This document shows positions 23,601 through 34,500 of a stretch of DNA of 64,000 nucleotides, one piece after another. The stretch covers positions 1,238,066-1,302,065 of the forward strand of contig JAQGDQ010000011.1 in the NCBI GenBank assembly GCA_030141605.1, read 5' to 3'. The notes below the pieces were generated by a model. That model was not told the DNA's origin. It saw nothing but the letters and a program-made list of their open reading frames with translations, and ran no database searches. Every line of letters starts with the position of its first letter. Within the stretch, counting starts at the first letter, position 1. Source of the DNA: Tubiluchus corallicola. Taxonomy: Eukaryota > Priapulida > Priapulimorpha > Priapulimorphida > Tubiluchidae. A program made the position numbers and the translations under genes.

Positions 23601-26600
23601 AACAGTGTCATTAAATGCACTGTTTCCTTTTTCTTGTTAATAGATGGCACTATGTGCTTTGTATGCCAGTGCCATTAAGTGGTCTGCTTTCTTTTTCTTG
23701 TTAACAGATGGCACTATGTGGTTTGTACAAAGGTGTGGTTAAGTGGACTGCTTTCCTTTTATTGCTAATAGATGGCATTATGTGTTTTGCACAACAGTGT
23801 GGTTAAGTGCACTGCTTTCTTTTTCTTGCTAACAGATGGCACTATGTGATTTGTACAACAGTGCGAGTAATTACATTGCTTTTGTCCATACGATGCTAAT
23901 AGATGGCACTATGTGTTTTGCACAACAATACAGTTAAGTGTCCTGCGTTCTTTTCTTGCTAATTGATGGCACTACGTGTTTTGCAAAAACAGTGCAGTGC
24001 GTTTGTATACATTTACAATCACATGACATCACCATTTTATTTAATTTGCTGCTGTACCAATAGCAGTTAGTGACTGTTGTATGAAGCACAACTATGTGCT
24101 TCCTACATCAGTGCCATTAAATGCACTGACTTCTTTTTCTAGTTAATAGATGGCACTATGTGCTTTGCACAACAGTGCCATTAAGTGGACTGCTTTCTTT
24201 TGCTTGATAACAGATGGTACTATGTATTTTGTACAACCGTGAGGTTAAGTCTCTTGCTTTCTTTTTCTTACTAATAGATGGCTATGTGCTTTGTAAAACA
24301 GTGCCATTAAGTGGATTGCTTTCTTAATCTTGTTAACAGGTAGCACCATGTGCTTTGTATAACAGTGCAGTTAAGTGACTGCTTTCTCTTTCTTGCTAAT
24401 AGATGACACTATGTGTTTCGCACAGCAATACGGTTAAGTGGGCTGTGTCCTTTTCTTGCTAATTGATGACACTATGTGTTTTGCAAAAACAGTGCAGTGC
24501 CTTCGTATTTAGAAGCACACAACATCACTGTTTTGTTTATTTGCTGCTGAACCAGTAGCAGTTATAGTGAATCTTTAATAATAAATTAGTATAGTATTCA
24601 AAAAACAGAAAGTGAACAGTATTACCTCGGTCTAAACTCTGACAATGCTTCATCCGGCATCACTAATAGGTGCAAGATCCATTACCATAAATCATTAGGA
24701 TAATACTATTGTGGTTCACTAATTAGTAATTGATAATTAGCCTCAGCTTCGGAACCTCAGAAGTGTAGCAATTCAATTTATATAGGCACTCACAGTAACA
24801 TAAAAAAAATAATAAAGATGCAATATCCATGATATGGAAAACCATTACAGACTGTTATTTCATTGATTACCTTAGAAAACCTCTGGATTGTTTAAGCGCA
24901 TTGCTGTTGGTGTCGTCACTTGTCAAGCTTTCGGTCCTCATCAAGCGGACCAGGACCAAATGGAAGAAGGTTACAATGAAGCCATCCCGAGCACCAAAGC
25001 AACATTAAAGACTCCCAAAGAGAACTGGATTATTGCAGCATCTCAGGTGCATTCATCACAGGTGTTCTCGCATCAAGTCAATCATCAGCTGCAGTACCAT
25101 CATCAAGAAGTTGAACTTCAAAAGCTAGGTAGTTTGGAAACTATAAGAGAAAAACAGGAAGATGCAGCAGGCCCGACAAAAGATGTTTATCAGCTGCTTG
25201 AGGACCACAAACAGCAACATCAGTCAGATCAGAAACAACATAAAAAGTATCAACATCAGCAGCAAGAGCTTCAGCAAACACAGGACCAAGTACTGAAATA
25301 CAGTCATCCACTGTACAGGCAACACCAACTGAAGCACCGGCACCGAAGACTGTCAGCAGAACAACATCAGCACCAAGAGGAACAACTGAAGCATGATCCT
25401 CATTTGCAAGAGCATAGTGGTGAGCAGCCAAACCAGCAACAACAGAGTCAGCATGAGCTGCAGTATCTGCTGCAGCAACATCAACAAGAGGATCAAAAAC
25501 ATGAATACCAACACCACCAGCTACAACAACAAGAAGCACAAAAAAGAGAACATAAGAAACTACTACCAAAAGAAAACTGGTTCAGAGCCAAAAATGCGGC
25601 ATTGGGAAGAAAAGATTTCACACTTGATCCGTGGGTTGCAGCTTATATGGCTTTGGATGAGGGCAGAAGCATGTTACAAGACTTACAGAAAGTGGAGGTA
25701 TGCCAACCTCGGCCACTGATTCTACTAATTCTGGTGAAGGCTCTCGGTTGTTCTGGAAAATCATATCTTTCTTACTCATTCTACCATCTTGATTTTCGTG
25801 CTTTTAGGTTGTCACTGTAATTGGTCTCAAAGATGGTTAACACATTTTTCTTTTTGTAGTCTTCGGGGATGGCTCACTTTATAACCTCTGTATCGGTTGT
25901 TTTGTCTTGCATGCACCATGCAGTATCTATGAGGTTGTCTTGCATTATTTATCACAAGGTTTTTCCTTGAGTCATGTAGCTTTACCAAGTGTTATATTGT
26001 CTACACATGGCCGTGTTTTCTTCATGTATGTTATGCATTATCTCTGCCGATCACATTATTGTCTCCAAGTTTTCCGTTCTTGAGATCTCCGTCACATTAT
26101 AGCTACTCAGGTTATTGGTCTGTGGATCACGTAGTTTCAATACAGTCATACGGTCTCTAAAGGTCACCCATGGATTGGCTGTGCTATCTGCATTAAAATG
26201 GCTGCAACTAACGGTTATCAATTTTCAAGTTTTACACAGCATTACTGCTAACACAAGCTCTGTATGCAATAAGACAGTATGTAAGTAATATAAAATTGCA
26301 CTCTAAGCATCTTGACCAATGTACAAGTGCAAAAGGTCAAAGGGTGCGTGCACTGTATTCTGTTCTTTAGTGATTAACTCCCCTCGGTCCATGTCTTGCA
26401 AAAATGCTGCCACAGTAGTACAAGAAGGACCTTGTGTTTGGCATATGTGCACTTGGCGAAAAAATGTGCAGAATGAGTGATGATTTGCTCTGCACGTCCT
26501 GCAGATTCCAGAGCCAGAGAGCCTACTATTGCCAATTAAGCCAGTATATGATCACTGTACCTCCTGAATGAATGTGCGTACATGTATTTAATACGTAAAA

Positions 26601-28687
26601 CCTACTGGACACGTCATGATCGATCTGAGTAGTGCCCTGCATGTTGCCGTTAACGACTTAAGTACTGCGACAGTGCCACAGACTGCTTAAGTATTTCCAC
26701 AGTACCATGTATGACCTAAGTAGGTGCCACTTTGTTGTTAATTAATTAGCGTCTTAACCATTTCAGTCTACACAAGTCGGGCTGTTCAACATCTACAAGG
26801 GAGATTTGGACGTCTCTGTTCAGTTCAGCACTCAACCACTAGTAGTCGGCAAGCCTAAGAAACGCAAAGACAATACGGGAACTCTTCAGTGCCTTGTCAA
26901 ATCAGCTGCCAATCTGACAGCCGTTAAAACAACTGGAACTGCAAAAACTTCTGATCCATTTTGCAAGGCGTGAGTATGCTAGTCCATGCTGAATTAACTG
27001 CCTGTCTGTATCTAGAAACACATTTGGAGGGAAAACTGCCATGATCCAAAGGGTTCTGGTTCAAATGCAGGCTCAATCCAGATTTTTCTACGTTTTTTTT
27101 CTTTCGGCCAAATTTAGCTTCAAAGATTACTAGGTTCAAACTTGGACTAAATACTTTTAACTTAGACATTTTCGCTTAGTAATAAAAAGCAAGTGCTCAG
27201 AATTTTAAGAGCAATTCATTATGCCTGACGGAGAATAGGTCTTTCAAAATACACGTCTCTACATAAATTATCCCAAAAGCAGTGTTATAATAATACTATA
27301 ATGTAATAATAATCTTTATTTAAAGTCATCTTTTAGACAGACAATTAACATGAACTTGAATAGCTTTTTTGCTGAATGTATATAACAAATCTAAACTACA
27401 TGACAGAGATTATTATTACTCAACTTTACCACCAATACCCTTACCCCAGACAGAGCAAAAAGCAGACATCATTTTTTAATGTCATTGGTATGACCTGGCT
27501 TCAGTATTGAGCTCCAGCATCTCGGATGGAAAGCGGATGCGTTACTACTAGACTATTATAGTAGACTCTGGCAGTAAACCATCCGTTATTAGTGTGTTGC
27601 AATACAAGCAAAAACAATGGTGATCAAAAACAAAGCAATTTTGCTAAAGATTGTAATGATTTTGATGTTTTTACCCCCCTACATTTGTTTCAGAGTTTTG
27701 TTACCAGGACCAACCAAAAAGGGACACAAACAGAAAACTCACACACTGAAGAATACCCTGAACCCGGTGTGGAACGAGACTCTCGTATGGGAAAATCTTA
27801 CAATTGAAGACCTCAAGGATCACTGCCTCGAACTTACAGTGTGGGATTACGACAGACTTTCCAGCAACGAGTTCTTAGGTGGATTGCGGATTAACCTTGG
27901 CACAGGTGGGACAACTTTTCAAAATAATACCTTTGAGGCTTTTTGTATCAGTTGAACACTTAGCAAGCCAAGACCCAGAACTCAATGGCAGGGCTTACTA
28001 AGTGGTAAATGGTATGGCATGACCGTAATTTACGTGTTTCATCAAGTATAATCTTCTAACATGAGCTTCTGGGCCGTCCAGAAGCAGTCACTCATCCATT
28101 TACCAATAAGACTCAGTAGTACATAAGAGCACACAGTGACCATTCGGGTACAGTCAGATCTCTTTATATCACCAAGAAAGGCAGCATTAAGCGAGTTTGG
28201 CATTATAATAAGGTGCATTAATAGACACTTGGCTATGCAAATGGGTATTAAAGGAATTGGCATTACCAAAGGGCCATTATAACGAGGTTTAACTCTATTC
28301 CAGTATTTCTGTGTGAAACTAATGCCAGTCTACCATTATAACTTCATAAGTTACATATGTCTGCTGCATAATAACTAATATACTTAATAATTAGTGATCC
28401 ATCTTCTGCCACTGACAACTTTTCACTGAACAACTAGTATTAATATTGCAGGTTGTTGTAAAGAAAAAGAAGTAGATTTCATGGATGCAAATGGCGATGA
28501 AATCTACATCTGAACTTTTCACTGAACAACTAGTATTAATATTGCAGGTTGTTGTAAAGAAAAAGAAGTAGATTTCATGGATGCAAATGGCGATGAAATC
28601 TACATCTGGCAGACGATGATAGAGTTGCCCAATAGCTGGGCTACGGCTTCACTACCACTTCGTTCAAACATGGATAAACGCTTATAA
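11675..28687 (+). CDS. synaptotagmin-like protein (Slp/bitesize type), C2 isoform
   Basis: Spliced model: 11675-11799, 12577-12804, 13489-13610, 13775-15478, 19857-20383, 20893-21069, 21852-22033, 22722-22824, 23192-23356, 26767-26969, 27694-27905, 28548-28687. All phases agree; total 3888 nt, 1295 aa. The N-terminus is a Slp homology domain: a helix, then an eight-cysteine zinc finger (C70, C73, C87, C90, C95, C98, C111, C114), then SGDWFY near residue 127, the Rab27-contact motif of this family. A long acidic, Ser/Pro-rich disordered middle follows. C2A has [15 protein letters not shown]2B has NPVWNETL and [10 protein letters not shown] and ends [11 protein letters not shown]. In the C2A third loop [10 protein letters not shown] has His where calcium-binding C2 domains often have Asp, so calcium binding may be weak. 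Family role: Rab effector tethering vesicles to plasma membrane and actin. Nearest relatives by eye are SYTL4/5 and bitesize. Confidence 0.9.
11976..12170. repeat. (GAT)n-type microsatellite in Slp intron 1
   Basis: An imperfect run of GATGAT/GACGAT trinucleotides. It produces methionine-rich ORFs on plus and isoleucine-rich ORFs on minus, neither of which is a gene. Confidence 0.9.
13775..15478 (+). CDS. large disordered exon 4 of the Slp gene
   Basis: This 1704-bp exon joins the zinc-finger exons to the rest of the protein. The acceptor CTCACAG at 13774 restores the phase-1 codon left by exon 3 (GGG, giving [10 protein letters not shown]). The donor at 15479 (GTAAGT) leaves one base, T, that fits both possible following exons, 15660 and 19857. 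The encoded segment is acidic and low in hydrophobics, with a basic patch [13 protein letters not shown] at its start. It includes four or five near-identical copies of an 11-residue repeat of the form [11 protein letters not shown] (about 14945-15078) and several proline-anchored motifs such as MPPEVTIED and LPSEVELQK. An ATG at 13741 lies in frame just upstream but before the acceptor, so it is probably intronic. Confidence 0.85.
14945..15078 (+). repeat. in-frame 33-bp coding repeats ([11 protein letters not shown])
   Basis: Four to five tandem 33-bp units within Slp exon 4 encode variants of an 11-residue repeat, with the core LEESGYN in at least three copies and decayed versions at each end ([17 protein letters not shown]). 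The period is a multiple of three, so copy number can change without breaking the frame. Confidence 0.85.
15660..18610 (+). CDS. alternative terminal exon of Slp gene, C2-less tail
   Basis: An acceptor (TTAAATTAAAG) at 15659 opens a 2951-bp reading frame continuous with exon 4 (T|CT, Ser) and ending in TAA at 18608-18610. With exons 1-4 the product is about 1709 aa and has no C2 domains. The next downstream exon at 19857 starts in exactly the same phase, so the two are alternatives after exon 4. No strong donor in the right phase is seen before the stop; GTGAGT at 18521 is in the wrong phase for the 19857 exon, and the weak phase-1 GT at 18501 is the only in-phase candidate I see for an internal splice. 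The encoded tail is acidic, has recurring P-x-x-[VI]-x-[LI]-[ED] motifs, four 44-residue repeats (17939-18470) and a strongly basic end ([14 protein letters not shown]). AATAAA at 19107-19112 is a candidate poly(A) signal. Confidence 0.8.
17939..18470 (+). repeat. four tandem 132-bp coding repeats (44 aa)
   Basis: Four units of about 44 residues follow the pattern LPSE[IV]xLExQGx...EVI[IV]Ex P...GVAVExQAEASEL.FENQ. The copies differ by substitutions plus one short length change in the first unit. Frame is kept throughout, which indicates selection on the protein rather than a neutral satellite. Confidence 0.85.
19107..19112 (+). terminator. candidate poly(A) signal for the C2-less isoform
   Basis: AATAAA about 500 nt after the stop at 18610, followed by TATTACTTGTTTACTGTGGTC, which has some GU-rich character. 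It would end the alternative terminal exon before exon 19857. Confidence 0.45.
19857..20383 (+). CDS. Ser/Pro-rich exon of the C2 isoforms of Slp
   Basis: Acceptor TTTTTCAG at 19856 and donor GGTGAGT at 20384. It is read in frame as ...[15 protein letters not shown] and continues into Ser/Pro repeats ([31 protein letters not shown]). It leaves phase 0, matching the next exon at 20893. It is joined to exon 4 directly (TCC Ser at the junction) when 15660-18610 is skipped. Many S-P dipeptides suggest proline-directed phosphorylation; this is inference. Confidence 0.85.
20754..20832. repeat. pyrimidine (CT)n tract with a 50-bp near-repeat
   Basis: CTCTCTCTCGATTTCTCTTTCCCC occurs twice in slightly different form, in a CT-only stretch about 60-140 nt upstream of the 20893 acceptor. 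It is intronic. Confidence 0.8.
22160..22320. repeat. GAT/GTG-rich microsatellite in Slp C2A intron
   Basis: Degenerate GATGATGGTGATG repeats between exons 22033 and 22722. It generates long low-complexity ORFs on both strands, which are not genes. Confidence 0.85.
23577..24550. repeat. minisatellite, about 64-bp unit, 14 units, with ~500-bp higher-order copy
   Basis: Units beginning with AGATGGCACTATGTG occur about every 62-65 bp from 23577 to 24466. After the seventh unit (about 23965) and again after the fourteenth (24466) the array reads GCAAAAACAGTGCAGTGC and then a TTTGCTGCTG-containing spacer, so a seven-unit block plus spacer of about 501 bp has been duplicated. It lies in the intron before the Gln/His cassette exon. 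Confidence 0.9.
24876..25697 (+). CDS. Gln/His-rich cassette exon of Slp gene
   Basis: Bounded by an AG (TACCTTAG) at 24875 and a GT (GAG|GTATGC) at 25698. It is 822 bp, phase 0 at both ends, open throughout, and encodes 274 residues. It falls between the C2A exon (ends 23356, phase 0) and the exon starting 26767 (phase 0), so it can be included or skipped without frameshift; inclusion gives 1569 aa. The middle is dense in Q and H (QHQQQE-like runs). The ends are not low-complexity: PKENW occurs at both flanks of the Q/H region, and the last 40 residues ([25 protein letters not shown]) look globular or helical. No known domain is recognised. It could be a retained ORF not used in mRNA, but frame and splice sites argue otherwise. 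Confidence 0.65.
27495..27565 (-). mobile_element. tRNA-derived SINE head
   Basis: Read on the minus strand, the sequence has a box-A-like TAGTCTAGTAGTAACGC, then CATCCGCTT, and a box-B-like GGAGCTCAATAC spaced as in a tRNA, but without a complete cloverleaf. It lies in the Slp intron just upstream of the C2B exon at 27694. Confidence 0.45.
28151..28295. mobile_element. pogo/Tigger-like MITE
   Basis: Starts CAGTCAGATCTCTTTATATC and ends TATAACGAGGTTTAACTC, imperfect inverted termini flanked by TA on both sides. About 145 bp, no coding capacity. It lies in the last Slp intron. A better-preserved relative is at 59005-59181. Confidence 0.6.
28417..28608 (+). repeat. 96-bp tandem duplication across the last Slp splice acceptor
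   Basis: Two identical 96-bp units, 28417-28512 and 28513-28608. Each carries the intron end (TATTAATATTGCAG) and the first 61 bases of the last exon. In the second copy the reading continues into WQTMIEL and the true stop at 28685. In the first copy, reading runs into the next unit and meets TGA at 28511-28513, right after DEIYI. The duplicated acceptor therefore offers a truncated C2B end. Confidence 0.9.
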
Positions 28688-29279
28688 ATGTCATTTCACA
28701 ATGTGAAAAATCATTTTCATGTTTCTAAAACATGGACAAATGCGTAGAAATGTCATCTCACAACATGGGAAATCATTTTCAATTTGCTAAAATATGAACA
28801 TACGTTTAGAAATATCATATCACAATATGAGAAATCATTTTCTTGTTGCTAAAGTATAACAAAATTTGCAATTGTCACTCCCAATGTGGGCAAATGGATT
28901 CCTTCGCTGTGCCAAAATACTAACAGACGCTTCTGTTCATCTTGTTGCTATGCAACTGTACAGAACTAAAGTGTAAGATGCTTACAGTCTTATTTGCTAA
29001 ATGCATATTGCAGGGCTCTGTGGAACAAAAAGCTATCTTGGAATAAAAGATTACACATAACTGCATCACAGAAGCACAAAGCTTGATTCACTTTTAATAT
29101 GCAGTCAAGCAGCACCAGATCTGACATAATCACGACACAAGTACAGTGTTTTACCCCGGAGTGACGTATCACCTTCTATAACCCTACGCACTAATAAACA
29201 ATTGACACCCACAGTATTGTATTCACTAGGTACTTATTATTCACATTATTGTCGATATGGCATTCGTCAAAATACAGTA

Positions 29280-29376
29280 CAGCAAGTCCTCACTTAACGA
29301 TTCCTTGTTTAGTGACATTTCACTTAACATCGCTGTTTAAAGGAATGCTTTAGCATCATTATGCGAGGACTTACTG
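29280..29376. mobile_element. short TA-flanked MITE
   Basis: CAGCAAGTCCTCACTTA at the left and TGCGAGGACTTACTG at the right are inverted copies with a few mismatches, with TA on each side. Size is 97 bp, non-coding. Confidence 0.55.
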
Positions 29377-29662
29377 TATTGCTATAATTGTTGAAACTGC
29401 ACAAATTATTTGTATTTAACAAACGTATTAATATTATACATCTACTAATTAAATTGATTGCATCTTTGTTAACTTTGATTAATATGATTTTTTGCATTCA
29501 ATAAAGATGAACGTTTGCTAATTATCGGTTTAAGGTGTCTTATTTTTCTGGAAGAGTGCATGTGTAAAAACAGTGAAGTTCACCAGTAGAAAGAAAAAAA
29601 GATTCATTTAAAGGCAGCAATAAGCTGTTTGATTTTATCCTCATGGGTCAGAGTGTTGTGCA

Positions 29663-29948
29663 CTTGACCTATCAGCTAATAGGTCATGGGTCTCAAACTC
29701 TCTTATGCACTTGACCTATCAGCTAATAGGTCACGAGTCAGACTCAGTTGTGTACTTGACCTATCAGCTAATAGGTCACAGGTCAGACTCTGTTGTGCAG
29801 TTGACCTATCACTTAACAAGCAGTTGACCTATCACTTAACAATCACCTTCATGAAACTGTATCCCACCAAGCGGGGAACATCAGCATTAGTGCTACGAAA
29901 ATCAGTTTGTGACCTTGACATCGGAGCTTTGACCTTTGGTTCAGGTCA
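29663..29948. repeat. tandem palindromic repeats rich in AGGTCA half-sites
   Basis: Three 45-47-bp units each contain TGACCTAT-N6-ATAGGTCA (starting at 29665, 29712, 29757), followed by two truncated units (29802, 29825). AGGTCACAGGTCA at 29773-29785 is a perfect DR1 arrangement. TGACCTTGA at 29910-29918 is an extended half-site in reverse. TGACCT at 29930 and AGGTCA at 29943 form another everted pair. The sequence is clear; any regulatory role is inference. Confidence 0.7.
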
Positions 29949-30412
29949 TACAAAGAGCCCTTGAGCGAAAGATACTCTATTTAGGTGTGACAATGTTAGC
30001 TTAGATACTTCAAATAAGCCACAAAGACATAACAGACAGATAAAATGGGCAAAAAATGCATTTCCAAAAACACACATTTCGGCCTAAGAAAACAAAACAA
30101 GCCACTATTGCCGTGATACGTATCATTTATTGCAAAATAATCCATCTGTCTTATCATGTATAAATACATTAAATTACAAAATTTGGCAATTACAAGCAGA
30201 CGAACAGACAAGTCTGAATGTGTAGCTCTGTTTAACGCATTAAGAAGCTATGACTTTCTTGAGCCTCAAAGCTGCAATGACGTGAAAAACTTCCAAATGT
30301 TTTACAGTCTTCAAAAACCCACACAATTTTCAACAGGAAGTCTGCTCAGAATTTTACCTACATTATGATAGAGAAAGATATCAGTTCATAAGTAACAGTA
30401 AAAAAAAAACTA

Positions 30413-30530
30413 CAGGTCGCTGTCGACTTACGACCTCAATCAGTCCCAGCGGATTGGTTGTAAACCAGTTGAACCCGTATATTCAACCAGTGGTGCGCCC
30501 TTGTGTTGCATAGGTCATAAGTCGACCAGT
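30413..30530. mobile_element. MITE relic with GTCGACTTACGACC ends
   Basis: GTCGACTTACGACC near the left end is mirrored by GGTCATAAGTCGACC at the right, about 120 bp overall. It resembles TA-inserting pogo/Tigger-type miniature elements; termini are not sharply defined. Confidence 0.45.
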
Positions 30531-31518
30531 TCCTCTAATTTTTACGGAGGAGAGAACGTGCAAAAACTGCACTAATAAAATGCATCAGCATTTAGTGCCA
30601 CTAAATGGATGTAAATTTATGTTTACAAAATCGAATGTTTTTGGTTCCGGACCAAACGATATAATCTTGAACATCACAAATATTTGTATAAAAGAAAACA
30701 TAGTCACCTATTACATGACTAACTTAAACTGAATGCATTGTGATAGTTACACGGATGAACTAAGTTCATTCTGATCTGCTAGCATGTAATATCAGCTTTC
30801 TTCAAGCTAGACTTAATTTCAGTGGCACAAATAATTACCAGCAATGGCAATTTAGATTAATTTTATGTTAACAAAGTTAGGAAACGGTAAAAGAATATCA
30901 GCACTGCAATGATTACGTTACTTTACAAGGTTTATTTCACTAAATAATTACATGAATTAGAAAATCACGTAGGCAATACTGCAGTTCACATAAATGGGCG
31001 CACTGTGCAAAAATGTTGTCAACATAGTGAAACTTTTCATAATTTACTTCTGTAAAAAACGGGTTTGAAACATTCAGAGGCACTCGTTCTGAGCAAAATG
31101 AAAGAGCACCAGATTTGCAGATGTATTAAGGATATGGCAGTATCAGATACAGGACTCCCACGTTACCTCCACTCTGTCAATAAAACTTCTCAATCATAGC
31201 CAATATTTCCAATCAATATCAGTGGTCAAAAGGACAGGAGGACAAGCAAACCAGCTACAAAACTTACGATTTGTAAAAAACGAACAAAAGAAAAACCCAT
31301 GCTGGCGTTGGTGCATTTACATTGCCAGTAACTTACTGACGAATGCTATATAAACAAAAAATAATAATAAATAAAAACAAAAGTTTTTTATATAACGATA
31401 CAAAAGTTGTTTGCCAGTTCGTGCAAACGGTCCTATCGTTTTGTAGAAATAATAGCAAAAAACGGTCTTGTCGTGCGTTCTCTGTCTAGTATATTGCCCC
31501 CTGTCCAGTATACACAGC

Positions 31519-34500
31519 CTAATCTTCATCTTTTATGCCTCCTGCTTTCTCCTTTTCATCTTCTGCTGATTCCATGTGATATTCAGCGACGTAAAGAGCC
31601 TTGTCAATCGCTTTAGGTATTGGCTTTATCTCTGTCTGTAATTCCTACCAATAGAAACAACATAACTCGTCAAAGCACAAAAGAGCCAGTTACTTATATA
31701 AAGGGAAAAAATTCGTCTTGAAATTTGACATCACTTGCATGCTGGCTTATTGTATACAGGGCTGCATAAGCAGCAATGCTGTATAAAACTTAACTGTAAA
31801 TTAAGTGCTACAATGACAGTTAGGCGCAGCCATTTAAATGGTAGGTTGTTTAAAACAAATTTAGCTAACATTGTGTTAAGTTTGAAAAAATAATCAAAGC
31901 ATGCATAGTACACAAGCCTCACTAGCTAAGCAGAAGTATAGATTACTGTACATTGTCAAGCCTTGTTACACAAGTAATATAATGTCGTATGGAAAGTTTT
32001 GGGGATATACTTTAAAATTCTGCTTTTATTCCCCATTAAGAATCATCACTGGACATTCATTTTAGTAGAAAATCTCAAGGAAAATCGTTCAGTTGAAGTT
32101 TACAATGCCTTTTTAGGATATATGAACTTAAGAAAATTTATCGGTGACATAAATAAAGGCAAAGGCAAATTTTTGGTGCTAAATTACATCGCACTGAGCC
32201 TGCAATGTACGGTATAAGTTTTTCTTTTCAATTTATGCTATTAGCAATTTGTGCTATAAAAAAATTAATACTTTCAATTCATGTTTATGCATACGTGAGA
32301 CAGGCAGTTTTTACAAGCCTACAGACCGGCTACAGCCGCCTGTTGATGATTTTTACTAGCTTTACTTTAAAAAGATAAAAATTAAAATGGACACACTTGT
32401 TCAATTCTGTGTAGTGAGAAGCGGTCGTCGTATGTTATCAGGTTGATGGCAACCCCTAAATGTCCAAATCTTCCCGACCTTCCAATGCGATGCAAGTACG
32501 TCTCGGCCATTTTTGGAAAGTCGAAATTTATGACGACATTTACAGCTTGAATATCTATACCTCTCGTAAACAAATCTGTCAAAACAAAAAGTAATTAAAA
32601 AGCAATTAGAAGAGAATTTAGTCCGAATTAGAATGATAACACAAAGCAACTGGCAGTTTAATAAGCAGTTTACTAAATAATCTAGTAGTGATTTTCATAA
32701 TTTTATAGTCATTTTCCAGAGCTGCTTCATAATGGAACTCAGATAATATTAAACTTACATTTGTGTATTATCTCTCTCTATCATTCTTGCGATCAGCTTA
32801 AGTGAAAGTGTATGACAAAGATGAATTTGTTATTTATAAAGAAAAAATGACCATTTTCTATATACTGGTGGTGACACCAAGTGGTCAAAATGCTTATTTA
32901 TGTGATAAGCGAGCACAAAATTCATACAACATTACTGGTGTAATGCTACATGCGTGTATAGCGTAGTCCACACTACAATGATACCGGTCACACAGGGAAA
33001 ACAGACAAGTATGAATGCAGCAGATTATGCACCAGTTCAATACTGCAGGTGTGTTTCAGTTGACAGAAGTTACGCAAGCGCAGGGTTGCTATTTATAACA
33101 TAATAAGCCTTTTCACAGTTTCATTATGAGCACACGCATTGCTACAGGTCAAGTGTACCACAGTAACACGTCTTAACAACAACTGTCACGTGACATGTGT
33201 GTAAAGCAAAACTAGTGGGAAGTAAATCAACTTTATAATCAGCAGTGTGCTGGTTGCAGAATCTGAAAAAATAGCATTTCCAAAAAAGAATGTTCGCGAT
33301 GATGACGATAGAGCCAACAATAAAAATACTTCTGTTTCTGTTTTTATCACACACCTGGCCGGGAATTTTATAATTTTTTTACATTCATACATTTACCTGA
33401 TGCAGTCATGTCAAAGCATATTTTTTAATTTAGAAGTAAAATGCAATAATTATTATAACATTGTTGTTTCAGCAAATGAGGATGCAGCCATGTTTTTATA
33501 CAGCTAACTCGCGGCCAAGGTTGCCGTTTTGTATGATGCTGATGCTGATTAAAGCCCTTTTGCTAATATAACTCCTAGAATTATACCATAATTTGCTGCA
33601 ATATACAATGAATTCGGGCCTTGTGCGATCTGGCGCAAAATACGACAATTTGGCGCAAAATACGAGTATTTTAGCCTCCAATACGATAATCAGCATTGTA
33701 ACAAAATGGCAGCCCTGCAAAGAGAGATGGCACGTGAACGTACGCACCTGCACAAGGAGAAGCAGAATGTTAAACATGAAAATCGTACCGGTACAAACGA
33801 GATTCCTACACATGCCCGCCCTAAAGTCGTGGAACACCCTATTCCTGTGAGCTTGAGCCATGCGGGAGTGGATGTAATAGCACGAGTATCCTAGATCAAT
33901 AATCTTCTTTGCAAGCAGCTCGACACGTTGAGACGAGTTGCAGAAGATGATGGCCTGATTAACTTGTAGCTAAAGAAAGACACATGTAAAATGTTACACA
34001 CACACAATAACATTGGGCAAACTTATTGACAATAACATTGTGCAATAGTATTGACAATAACATTGAACAATAGTATTGATAATAACATTGCACAACAGTA
34101 TTGACATTAACATTGAACAATAGAATTGACAATTATATTGCGTAGTATAATTGATGTCAAGCATATTGGACCATCGCTCCGCCTCCATTGCGATGTAAGC
34201 ACGCCGAGCTGCATTTGGGACAGCAGCGCACACTGAATAACAAATGTCCTTAGTAAACAACATGACAACTAATGTCTAATTAGCAGATTAACTGATTATG
34301 CTTTTTCATACACACAAATTTGCAGAGCAGCAGTTATTTTTATACAAAATTAACACTTCAAGTAGCCTAAAATGAATTTTCAATTTAAACAGAATGTAGA
34401 GACAAAGTTTCAAAGCACTACAAAATGCAGATACACAAGTATTATAAAGGAATTAAGAAAGTTAGCCTTGCTTTAAGACAAATGAGCAACAAAAACATTA

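Larger units (their letters stand above)
28690..31518. other. intergenic region between convergent Slp and DDX6
   Basis: Contains the 3' UTRs of both genes. AATAAA at 29500-29505 (plus) is a candidate Slp poly(A) signal about 810 nt after the stop. TTTATT at 30931-30936 is AATAAA on minus and a candidate for DDX6, about 580 nt after its stop. Small transposon relics and an AGGTCA-rich repeat array are listed separately. No gene is seen. Confidence 0.5.

Noticed and set aside
25141-25569. 142-codon antisense ORF with hydrophobic Val/Ala-rich translation
   Set aside because: It is the shadow of the Gln/His-rich cassette exon on the other strand; CAG/CAT-rich sense codons produce Val/Leu-rich antisense.
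28452-28513. Premature stop in Slp taken as pseudogene evidence
   Set aside because: The stop exists only in the first copy of a tandem duplication; the second copy gives a complete, family-matching C terminus.
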